DNA of 32,017 bases from Chara braunii (taxonomy: Eukaryota; Streptophyta; Charophyceae; Charales; Characeae), in NCBI GenBank assembly GCA_003427395.1, contig BFEA01000036.1:2584003-2616019 (forward strand), read 5' to 3'. Below, in pieces: positions 18,842 through 27,823 of the stretch. The number at the start of each line of letters is the position of its first letter. Within the stretch, counting starts at the first letter, position 1. The notes under the pieces were generated by a model. The model was not told the DNA's origin. It searched no databases and saw only the letters and a program-made list of their open reading frames with translations. The position numbers were made by a program, and so were the translations under genes.

Positions 18842-19209
18842 AATTAACTAGCATGTCGTTAAAATTGACATTTTTTACTATTTTCATGAAATTGCGCATT
18901 AAAAAAAAAAACTGAGTTTTTTAGTGTGTTCTTGTGCCCATGGCATCAGACCATTGATGGTCCGGCGTCCTGGGGACTCCGGACCATCTGATGTATCTCG
19001 ACGTGAAGTACCGTCAAAATACATCCGAGAGTAAAAAACAAAAGAAAAAAAATTGAGGCATATCAGATGGTCTGGCTGGACCATCAATGGTCTGCTATGG
19101 TCATCACAAAAAAATGCTAAGAAGTATTGTGCTTTTTTAAAAGATCAATTTCATAAAAATAGTAAAAAATCATTTTAAAATGTCAATTTTAACGAAATGT
19201 CTGTTAATT
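18842..19209. mobile_element. MITE-like element with long terminal inverted repeats
   Basis: The left end reads AATTAACTAGCATGTCGTT and the right end, reverse complemented, reads AATTAACAGACATTTCGTT. Both then continue with AAAATTGACATTTT, ACTATTTT.ATGAAATTG and, further in, CAGACCATTGATGGTCC. The arms match over roughly 130-150 bp with indels. TTAA is present at both ends and could be a target duplication, but it is palindromic, so this is ambiguous. It encodes nothing and is probably a non-autonomous DNA transposon of unknown superfamily. Confidence 0.75.
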
Positions 19210-19617
19210 GAGGGTGGTGGGTGCGTTTCGAATCTTTCGATCTATCTCATATTTATATGAATGGATGAAATAAGAAATCATTCAAACAATTATTCGGTCA
19301 ACGAATACTCCAATCGAAAAATGAATCAATCACTTGCATTTTGTGTGAACTAGTCGGTCCGAATGAGCTATATCCATAATGGGAACGACACTAGGACGGT
19401 CGTTCGTCGACGTCGCCAGGCCGGACATAATGGAGTCACAGGTTTTTCTCGGCAAGGCGGTTTCAGTGGTTTTGTTGAAGTCCGATGTCCGGATCGTATC
19501 CATCGGAGAACATCGAACCTCGTTCATCAACGAGCATGCATCTCAATGTAACAACAATCCTGTTTTCTCTTACTATTTTGCACCCTTCGAAAAGCAGCTG
19601 TCATCGATGTAAAATGC
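19210..19617. other. No recognisable feature
   Basis: Short frames only. No gene or element that I can support. Confidence 0.5.
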
Positions 19618-21770
19618 TCAAGTTTGTCGGTATCCGAACTTTACATATTGGTGAAGGGAGCCAATTCAGGAAGTTGGGATACCTACGAACTTCAAATATT
19701 CTCGTGTTCTTCAAGTGGAAAACCCCAAATGTAGTCGAACCCTTTCTAAATTCCCCAACCCACAAAAGTCGAAGTTCGTCGGGATCCGAACTTCAGTTAT
19801 TGTGGGAACTTGGGAAGTGGTGTTCGATTTAATTTCGAAAACATCCCGGCTGTAGTCATCATACTGGACTGGTAAATATTCAAAGTTCGACGGGATCCGG
19901 ACTTCGCATATTACCGATACGGGGCGAAAAAAGAAGTTCAGATGTCGGCGAGCTTGACCGATTCGCTAATCTGTTACAGAGTTCAAATATTGAGGGAGGA
20001 TGTGTTCGGTCCGATTCCGGTAATATCAAGATTTTGGTCATCATAGAGGACAGTCGAATACTTGAAGCTCATTGGTATCCGAAATTCACGTATTGTCCAT
20101 AAGGGTCGATTGAAGAAGTTCGAATGTCGGCAAACTTGCGCGATTCGCTCATCTCGTACTCTTGATGAAGTCAGGATGTTGACGAACCTCGCATTGAACA
20201 TCCTCACTCATAATATTCGAAGTTCATCAGGGTCCGAACTTGAAATATAGAGGGAAGTGGTGTTCGGTCCAATTCTGGTAACATCTGGACTGCGGTCACC
20301 ATAGAGGACAGACGAAATTCAATATTTGAAGTTTGGCAATATCTGAACTTCACACGTTGGCAAATGGAGCCTGTCAGGGAAGTTCAGATACTTGCGAACT
20401 TCGAACATTGTCACGTTCTTCAAATGATAGAGCCAGAATGTCGTCGAACCCCTTCTAAACACCCCTACCCACAACAAGAAAAATTGGTCGGGATCCGAAC
20501 TTAAGTGGTTCAATTTCAGGAAGGGGTGTTTAGTTCAATTTCGGGAACTGTGAAACCGTGCGTTCATTGAACGCGAGTTTTCCGTTCAGTAACTGAACGG
20601 AATGCACGCGCGTTCAATGAACGGGACCGAACGCGGAGTTCAATTCCACGCGGGGGGGGGAGGGGAAACTCAAAAAATTCCGAAACAAAAATATGTTATG
20701 AAGAAAAATAAAATAAACAACATTTGCCTGAGCATTACATCTAAATTCGTTACCAAATTGGAAAAACAAATAGAAAACAGAAAATAAAAAAAAAAGTAAA
20801 AAAATAATTGAAATTAATGAGCGAACACGATTTGACACCGCCATCTTTGGCGATTTTTCTTTTTTTTTTTTCCTTAGCAAAATGGCTCCAAAATTGAGAA
20901 GCATGTACCTGACATCATACAGAACTCGTAAGAAAAAACTCAGAAAAAAAAAATTATGTTTAGGCATCGAAATGATTTTTGTAAAAAAAATATAAAAAAT
21001 AATTGAACGTCGTTCAATTTTGAACGCGAATTTAAATCCGCGTCCAAACGCACATTTGAACGTGAACGCGCGTTCACGGCGTTCAAACGGTTACACAGCT
21101 AATTTTGAATGCTCGTGTCCGCACGCCATTCTTAAATTCCATAAAGTACGCTGCGTCGATGTCAACGGCCGGTCACTATACCGGTTCCAGGTCCTTCTCC
21201 TTCAAAGTCGACTGTTTTGAACCAAAGGCACCATGTTGCTCCCAAACTTCCTTCCTCATCTGGCCCGACATCTTCGGGGTCGAAGTCTTTTATTTCTTAG
21301 AAGGTGGTGGAGGGGTGGGGGGGCAAGATGTTGGTCGGCATCGATCAGGTGCAGAAGTCTGCTTCAAGACTTCAAGTCCGCGGAAATCCGAACTTAGCGA
21401 ATTTCAATTGATGACATAAGGATTAGTGACTTGATTCGTCGTGCAACCATTGCATCCCCCAACAGAATGTTAAAGTCCGCGGGGATCCTAACTTCACCAT
21501 CTAGTGAGCCACGTCTGAAATCAGCAGTACTTGGCCACTTGGGGGAAGGTGTATGTGGCAAGGACATCGTATCCAAGTCCGCCACTCGTATCCAAGTCCG
21601 CCGCGATCCGTGCTTCAATGGGAGGCAACCTTTCATCTGTTGTTTCTGTTGGGCGAGGCAAAACATCTTCGAACACTGACAAGGTGCGGGCTGCGGCATT
21701 CGAGCAAGTGCCGCAGGTGTAGAGCCTGCCGACCTCGAAATGTCGAAGTCCGTAGGAATCTTAACTTCAT
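19618..21770. repeat. Complex array built on a GAAGTTCG...CGAACTTC hairpin
   Basis: A core of GAAGTTCG, an 8-nt spacer containing GGATC, and CGAACTTC recurs, intact or decayed, near 19620, 19771, 19882, 20063, 20218, 20327 and 20485, and in a CCGCGG variant near 21373, 21476, 21590 and 21745. Spacings are about 151, 111, 181, 155, 109 and 158 bp. The DNA between repeats in two or three types: 19640-19770 matches 20350-20480, and 19795-19880, 19981-20060 and 20245-20325 match one another. So this is an old higher-order tandem array, interrupted at 20544-21102 by another element. Non-coding. Confidence 0.75.
20544..21102. mobile_element. Element with palindrome-rich ends, family member 1
   Basis: The ends read CTGTGAAACCGT (left) and CTGTGTAACCGT (right, reverse complemented). 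Both ends are packed with GTTCA/TGAAC palindromes: CGTTCATTGAACG near 20561, CCGTTCAGTAACTGAACGG at 20582-20600, and CGTGAACGCGCGTTCACG at 21061-21078. The interior is A-rich, with a G run near 20653. The stretch 20670-20755 is homologous to 31930-32017. Probably a non-autonomous DNA transposon. No coding content. Confidence 0.65.
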
Positions 21771-22183
21771 CTGAGGGTGGCCTTCGTCAGGGGATTACTC
21801 TAACTTCGGGAAGACAACTGAACGTCGAAGCAGAAGGGCGGTCAGGCGCATTGGACAAGGGCTCGGGGGAAGGGGCTGGAGTGCATGAAGGGGACAGAGA
21901 GGACGAACGGAAGGAAGGGGAGGAAGGGAAAGAAGGGGATTGGATGGGGTTGACTGAAGTGCTTGAAGGGGACAAGGGGGACAAAGGAGATGCAGACGGT
22001 GAAGAGGATGAAGCGGTGGAAATCATGCAAGGTTGTGATATGGAGGGCATTGAAGACAATGTCGGCTCATGCTCGTCGTCTGACGAGCTCGAAAATCGTG
22101 GGCATGATGTCGACCATGATACAGGGGCGATGGAGATGGAGACGCAGATGATCATGGGTTTCCGCAGAGCATACAGACTATGA
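21740..22183 (+). CDS. Doubtful acidic Gly/Glu/Asp-rich open frame
   Basis: A 147-residue frame with ATG start in the last variant of the hairpin array. The middle (residues 35-95) is Gly/Glu/Asp/Lys-rich low complexity (GEEGKEGDWMGL). The end is more varied (DVDHDTGAMEMETQMIMGF). No family is recognised. The purine-rich DNA alone could keep the frame open, so this may not be a gene. Confidence 0.15.
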   Translation: MSKSVGILTSSEGGLRQGITLTSGRQLNVEAEGRSGALDKGSGEGAGVHEGDREDERKEGEEGKEGDWMGLTEVLEGDKGDKGDADGEEDEAVEIMQGCDMEGIEDNVGSCSSSDELENRGHDVDHDTGAMEMETQMIMGFRRAYRL

Positions 22184-22610
22184 AGTTTAACCGTTTCCAC
22201 CTTTTACCGAACTCCGACATGGGTGTATGGAGGTTTTAGTTGTTATGAACTCGCCTAGACCACGTCGCCGTATAAGCATCGACAAGTTATCGATGGCGTC
22301 CTCGGTGGCCGGCAGACGTCGACACATCCGTCTGTCGCGTTAAACATTGAGGACCTCGGTGACGTCACAACTTCGGTGCCTACATCTACTCTCGTGCCAC
22401 CAACGTCCCCGCTATTGACGAACACCAACGTTGGCGCGGTGAGGGCGAAATCGGGGGGGGATGACATATCACATCTCACAAAAGGTCTGGGGACGACACT
22501 CTAGCTGTGGCAGTGTTGGGATTGCCCGCGCCAACTCCACCAATGACGGAGTGGAGGGATAGAGCGACTAGTAAGCAGTGAACAATGTCGCTCTCCTTTG
22601 TACACCCATG
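22184..22610. other. No recognisable feature
   Basis: Only short frames. Nothing I can support as a gene, RNA or repeat. Confidence 0.5.
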
Positions 22611-23105
22611 CTTCAGAAGCCAAATAGCGGCTTTCGTCGAAGTTTGGATTTTGGCGGCCTTCTATCCACCCCATGCACACACAGACTGGTCGTAGTATGC
22701 ATATACACAAGAAAGGTGGATACTGGCAGACTCAAACCTTCACTCCTTCCAACAAGAGATAATGACCCCTCCTGTGAGTCGGACAGGTCCAAAGTCGGGG
22801 GCGGGGACTGTTGTTTAGAAGGAGGAAATTGAACAAAACAAAACACCATCAATTAAGTTATTTTTCCTTGATGATGTTTGTTTTTTTTATGCCCCTTCTG
22901 AACAGCAGTCGCCGCCCCCGACTGAGAACTTGGCCGACTCGCGGGAGGGATGGTTTTCTCTTGTCGAAAGGGGTGGTGGTTTAAGTCTGTCGATATCCAC
23001 ATTTCCTGTGTCGATGCGTACTTTGGTCACTCTGTGTGTGCGTGGTGTGGATAGACGTCCGTCAAAATCCAGACTTTGACGAAAGTCGTCCTCTGGCTTC
23101 TTAAG
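22611..23105. mobile_element. Foldback element (about 240-bp inverted arms, 15-nt loop)
   Basis: The left arm 22611-22852 (starts CTTCAGAAGCC) and right arm 22868-23105 (ends GGCTTCTTAAG) are reverse complements at about 75-80 percent by eye. Matched landmarks are GGCTTTCGTCGAAGTTTGG with CGACTTTCGTCAAAGTCTGG, CTATCCACCCCATGCACACACAG with CTATCCACACCACGCACACACAG, and AGTCGGGGGCGG in both. Only TTAAGTTATTTTTCC separates them. It is probably a MITE or foldback transposon. A transcript would form a long hairpin RNA. It lies directly upstream of the LINE RT relic. Confidence 0.85.
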
Positions 23106-23216
23106 TTTTTTATAGTCATCCTTTGCCTATCACGGGGTTGTCGAGCTTGCATGCGCTTTTCGTTTTGTTGTCCAACCGTGAATGAGCGTCTCGATGCTTA
23201 GTGTCATAGAGAATCG

Positions 23217-24480
23217 GTGCATCAGGAGGCCGACCAACTAAGAGAGATGGAAGACTTTCTGCGCCCAATTGAGAGTCGCCTCTCCTCGACACAAAAAAAC
23301 CGATCGGACCACCAGGTCACCAAGGAGGAAATATGGACGACACTCATGCATGGAGGAAGAGAAGACCCCAAGCTTAGAGGGTTTCCCAAAGGAGTTTTGG
23401 GAGACCATGTGGCCCCTCCTGAGTGGTGACCTGATGCAGTTTTATAGGGCGGTACGGGATTATGGGGATTGGGGGAAATTGGCAGGGCAGGGGGTCTTAT
23501 CGTTACTCCATAAAAAAAAGGATAAGATGAACATCCGGAACTACCGACCAATCTGGCCCAATCACACTCCTAACGGTGGTCTATAAGATGTTGTCAAGAG
23601 CGCCGACCAACCGAATGATCGAGGTGATTGAGGATCTTATCCACCCAGCCCAGACTGACTTTATTCACAATAGGAACATCAAGGAAAACATACCTCTTGT
23701 CAATGAGATGATTAGCTTGCCGCAACAGTCCAAAAGCAATATTGCGTTCATCTTCATTGACTTTGAAAAAGCTTATGACCACGTGGACTGGCTATTCTTA
23801 GATAGGTGCCTAGAAAGACTGATTTTTTTTGCCCTCTTCCGAAGGTGGGTGCGCATCTTACACCAGAATGCAACCACGAGAGTTCAAATAAATGGGTCAC
23901 TAGCTCCAGAAATAAGGTTGCAACACTCGGTTAGACAGGGTGATCCCATTGCCCCCTTCTTGTTTATCATCATAATGGAAGTGTAAGCAACTAACCTCTA
24001 AGAGAGCAAGGACTTGATAAGAATTCAGATAGCTGGTATCACTAAGGAAGCGATTCTGGTCTGCTCCATTTTTGCGAATGATCTCATGATCATGGTCGAC
24101 GCCACACATAAGAATATGGAGGGAATACATAGGCTGATGAATTTTTTTTGCTCCCTCTCTGATGTGGCCGTTAATTGGGGACAAAAGACATTAGGATGGT
24201 GGTTCCATCACCAAGGGGTTCGCCCCCAGAAAGACACCATATCACCTGGGTGACCCTTGAAATGCCAATCCGAATGTTGGGGGTTAAGATCTCAGCGTTG
24301 GGACGGTCCCCTGAAAATGACGAATGAATATCAGCCTCGGTGTTCGCCAAACTTTCCCAATGGAATCATCAACACACGTCACTCTTCAAACGAGCGTCGG
24401 TAACCAACAATGTGGTATTGTCCACCCTATGGTACAAATCGGTACCTTAGCCGTTGAGCAAGAACACCCTGAAAACGGGC
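23217..24480 (+). pseudogene. LINE ORF2, reverse transcriptase core
   Basis: A non-LTR reverse transcriptase relic read across at least three frames. In order: KEEIWTTLMHGGRED and GFPKEFWETMWPLL (RT0/1 lead-in), GVLSLLHKKKDKMNIRNYRP, then after a shift YKMLSRAPTNRM and QTDFIHNRNIKENI, then FIFIDFEKAYDHVDW (about 23750-23790, first catalytic Asp), RLQHSVRQGDPIAPFLFI (motif B), then FANDLMIM at 24071-24094, where the usual FADD has become FAND. Beyond 24240 another frame gives LSQWNHQHTSLFKRASVTNN and LSTLWYKSVP. The 5' part of the ORF, including any endonuclease, is not visible. Frameshifts, stops and the lost catalytic Asp make it non-functional. Confidence 0.85.
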
Positions 24481-25796
24481 AATAGTGCGTTCGTTTGCGC
24501 TGGTGCTGCTGGCTGCAACCAATGGCGCGGGCAATGGGGGCTTGCTTTCCCTGGTGCTGCTGACTGCGGGCAATGGCATTAGTAATGGCAGATTCTCTTT
24601 TGAGGAGGTAACAGCTTCATCATCATTATTTTCATCATCATCATCATCATCATCTTTTTGACGGCAGTCTCATCATCATCATTTTCATCATCAAGTGATT
24701 TTCGGAGAAAAGAGGGAGAGGAGGGGTACATCTCACGTATTCCCTATTCCCTTTTTCCAAATTCTCTTGTGTTGTTTTTAATTCAATGTCAATAAAATAG
24801 AACCAATCTTGCCCTATGCCTGATTATGCGCTATCTGCTCACGTAAGACAACCGCGTCAGAACTAATCAACATCCAATCATCATACATATTTTCATCCTA
24901 ATAATCATTCTAATATTTTAACTAAAATAAATTCCTAATTATTTACCCAAATTAAATTTCTAAGAATATTCCAGAATCATCGTAATCATCGTAACTCTCA
25001 ACTCTTAGAACAAAACTATTTGGTATTTTTAAATACCTAAATTCCTACAATTCGAATTTCTGTATCTCCAATCTGCATTTCTATTTTTCATGGATTTATT
25101 TTTCGCTGCATTTTCTTCCATAAGCTGAATCTCATTCAATAGAATAGAAACCTGATATTCTAAATTTCTTCAGTCTGCACTGTCAATTTTCAAGTTTTTA
25201 AATCAACTATATTAGTATATTGCTTCCATAAGCGGATATTTATCCAATTCTGTCGCAGAAATTTAGTCTCCACCGTATTTTCATTTGGTTGGTCCTAATA
25301 TATATATTCTCCTTTTTGTCGCACAAATTTAGTTTTCAACATTTCTCCACCGTATTTTCCGTTGGTTCGAATGCCTGGTCCTAATATCTATATTCTCCTC
25401 TTTGAGCAACAATGTTTTTTTTCTGAATGGAAGGTGGAGTGAATAGGGGAGAGCTCCACTCCGCAGGGGAGACGCCAGGTGGGAGGTGAAGCCCTGGAGA
25501 GGGTGCGAGCAGATTTAGAGGGTTACTCTATTCTGGGGTTGGGGTGGGGGTACACATCCCAGCGGGGGCAGATTAGGGTAAAAGGTGGGCAGAGGCATAC
25601 TTTGGGCGGGAACTGTATGCCTTTGTGGGATAAGGGGGGGGAATGTGAGACTGTCCCAAGTTGGGGCTGAGATGGGATGCCTGTAATCTGGGTAATCCGT
25701 TTCGGTGGAGGCAGCATTGGGATAAGGTGGGAAGGAGGGGAGGGGGGAGCTTAATGCTTCAGAATTCCACAGTCTTCAATGATGTTATATCAAGCT
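24481..25796. other. DNA interrupting the LINE: no gene seen
   Basis: It holds GGCAATGG-type short repeats and TCATCA tracts (24620-24700), AT-rich DNA (24780-25400) and G-rich DNA (25420-25755). I see no gene or clear element boundary. Confidence 0.6.
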
Positions 25797-26235
25797 TTTT
25801 AGTGTTCGGTAATTCTAGGCGACATCTGGCCTTCTTCCTCATTTTGGATATAGGATTTCAGAGATGGTCGAATCTGGACTGATTGCCGCAAAGTTGCTCT
25901 GTTCTATGCCCCTGGTTTGCAGATGCCAGAACGACGTTGGCCGGAGCTGGGGCGTTGCCCTATAACCTGCAAATTGCAGGAGTGTGAGGCCTTGTAGAGA
26001 GATCTGGGTTTTGCTGAGGGAGGAAAGCAATTCAATAGCGAACTTGGGGGGGCTGCCTTGACAACCTATGGGTCCAGGGATAGTCTAGGTGGCAAGAACA
26101 GGACGACTACGGTTGACATTGGTTAGGATGACATTGTCTTTGAGATGCAATGTAGTGGTACAGGGAGGGTTAGGAGTTAAGGATTAGAAAGCTAGAATTA
26201 CTGATATAGCATAGTCCTCTATAATTTTACATACT

Positions 26236-26236
<1 letters not shown>
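25797..26236. repeat. Diverged duplication, copy 1 (carries an empty insertion site)
   Basis: It shares long stretches with 26291-26950, such as GATATAGGATTTCAGAGATG, GGCCGGAGCTGGGG and GCTGCCTTGACAACCTATGG. At 26111-26130 it reads continuously GTTGACATTGGTTAGGATGA, where copy 2 is split by an insertion. It ends at an (ATC)n tract. Confidence 0.9.
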
Positions 26237-26283
<47 letters not shown>

Positions 26284-26297
26284 AAAAAAAAAAAAAA
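26237..26297. repeat. (ATC)n tract followed by an A run
   Basis: About 15 TCA/ATC triplets, then about 14 A residues, between the two copies of the duplication. Confidence 0.95.
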
Positions 26298-26950
26298 GGG
26301 TTTTCTGGTGTTCTATAGTTCCTGGCAGCATTTGGCCTGTTTCCTCATTTGGGATATAGGATTTCAGAGATGGTCGAATCTGGACTGATAGCGGCAGAGT
26401 TGCTTTGTTCTGTGCCCCTGGTTTGCCGATGCCAGAACGACGCTGGCCGGAGCTGGGGTGTTGCCCTGTAACCTGCAAATGGCAGGAGTGTGAGGCCTTG
26501 TAGAGAGTTCTGGGTTTTGCTGAGGAAGGAAGGCAATCCAGTGGCGAATTGGGGGGGGCTGCCTTGACAACCTATGGGGCCGGGGATAGTCTAGGTGGCG
26601 AGAACAGGCCAGTTGTGGTCGACGTTGGTTGTTGTTGTTGTTGTTGTTATTGTTGTTGTTGTTGTTGTTTTTTTTTTTTTTTTTTTTTTTTACACAGAAT
26701 TGAAAATTTTTGAAATTTTAAGATTTTAAGATACAGGGGCCATTACCCGGCTATGGCTAGGAAAAATTAGAACTACTGAAGAAGATTACTACATCGAACA
26801 ACAAGCCATCAACGTTGGTTAGGATGACATTGTCTGTGAAATGTAATGTCCTGGTACAGGGAGGGCTAGAAATTGTTCTAGGATTAGGAGGCCAGAATTG
26901 CTGATACAGCATAATCTTCTATAGTTTTGCATAGTGGTATGATTATCTAA
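26291..26950. repeat. Diverged duplication, copy 2 (interrupted at 26631-26820)
   Basis: Matches 25797-26236 in two pieces, 26291-26630 and 26821-26950. A 190-bp insertion with target-site duplication splits it. Confidence 0.9.
26631..26820 (-). mobile_element. Small poly(A)-tailed retroposon with target-site duplication
   Basis: It is flanked by ACGTTGGTT (26622-26630 and 26812-26820), and the uninterrupted site is visible in copy 1 of the host duplication. On the minus strand it begins near GATGGCTTGTTGTTCG, contains GCCATAGCCGGGTAATGG, and ends in an A run and a CAA repeat (plus-strand T run and TTG repeat at 26631-26692). The body is only about 120 bp, so it is SINE-sized or a 5'-truncated LINE end. 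No tRNA-type boxes were recognised. Confidence 0.8.
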
Positions 26951-27162
26951 CATTTCACATAGAATCAGCAGAAGTTCAGCATCATCATCATTACCATTAT
27001 CATCATTATCATCATATGAGGGACGCTGAGCCCGGTTCTCAGCAAGTTCGTTTCGGTCACTCCGGGTAGACTGTGAGGACCCCAGCCTCAATCTTCATAT
27101 TGACAATATCAACCTTCGACACTGGCCCGTTGGTAAAAAAAAAAAAAAAAAAAAAAAAACCT
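26951..27162 (+). repeat. ATC repeats, hairpin-family copy and poly(A) run
   Basis: ATC-rich DNA (26980-27015) is followed by GGGACGCTGAGCCCGGTTC at 27020-27038, whose hairpin GCTGAG...CTCAGC spans 27025-27043. About 26 A residues follow at 27135-27160. The LINE sequence resumes directly after the A run. The arrangement hairpin then poly(A) matches the 3' end of the retroposon at 2013-3875. No target-site duplication was recognised. Confidence 0.7.
27025..27043 (+). repeat. Hairpin-family copy g
   Basis: GCTGAGCCCGGTTCTCAGC is the exact reverse complement of copy a (1037-1055). It lies about 90 bp before a poly(A) run. Confidence 0.85.
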
Positions 27163-27816
27163 ACTTATAAAGAGGGGACAGTGAAAACTCCCATGCTATA
27201 AGTCGCGTCGTGTAGGACTCGATTATCCAACCCAAGACAAAGGGAGGCCTTGGTATCCTTGACCCCTTACCAGACCCAAACCCGAAGTTTGCAATGGATT
27301 GTGCGTTTGATCTACATAAATCCATTGGCATGGAGGCCGCTGGCTCTAGAGCAGATCGCCCGTCTAACCCCCGAGGCCCCTCTGACCGTTCACCCTCTTC
27401 AATGGTTAGACGACTGTTATTGGAGAGTGGCACGACACCCTCTGGGAGGGGAGAGACGTAGAGATGACTTTTGGCCTCGACTGTTAAAAATTTGGAGGAG
27501 GCTCCCGACCCTCCCCCCCCNCCCCCCCCCCCGTGTCGCTCACCCCGGATAGGTGGGAAGAGGTGGCGAGACAACCCCTCTTCGACAACCGTTGGATCAC
27601 TAATGGGCAAAGACAAATCTTTTGCAGCACTGACGTCCCATGGAGAGGATGGGCGAAGAACGGGATAACCCGAGTGGGTGACCTTTGGGACATGAAGAGG
27701 AAGTATTGGAAGGGGCCGAAGAGGATGAGGGAGGAACAGAGATACTGTCACAACATTGAAACGACATTGGAAGAAATTAAGGAAGTCTTCCCGGTGGGAT
27801 GGTGCCCCATCATGCG
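27163..27816 (+). pseudogene. LINE ORF2, region between RT and zinc-binding domain
   Basis: After the poly(A) run the frame reads RGDSENSHAISRVV, a TAG (27213-27215) where Trp fits, then DSIIQPKTKGGLGILDP. This is the conserved W-D-x-PK-x-GGLGI-D block that follows the RT in plant-type LINEs. Later frames give LYWRVARHPLGG-like text and PLFDNRWI then PWRGWAKNGITRVGDLWD, another conserved LINE landmark, and end with LEEIKEVFPVGW. It should be followed by the zf-RVT domain, but the sequence switches to antisense Helitron near 27820. The complementary LINE end is at 1848-4735 on the minus strand. A poly-C run with one N (27521) adds a frameshift. A long frame on the opposite strand over this region is a shadow. 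Confidence 0.75.
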
Positions 27817-27823
27817 TCCTGTT

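Noticed and set aside
195-27015. CRISPR-like arrays
   Set aside because: The regular repeats are microsatellites or minisatellites without unique spacers, and the context is eukaryotic transposon DNA.
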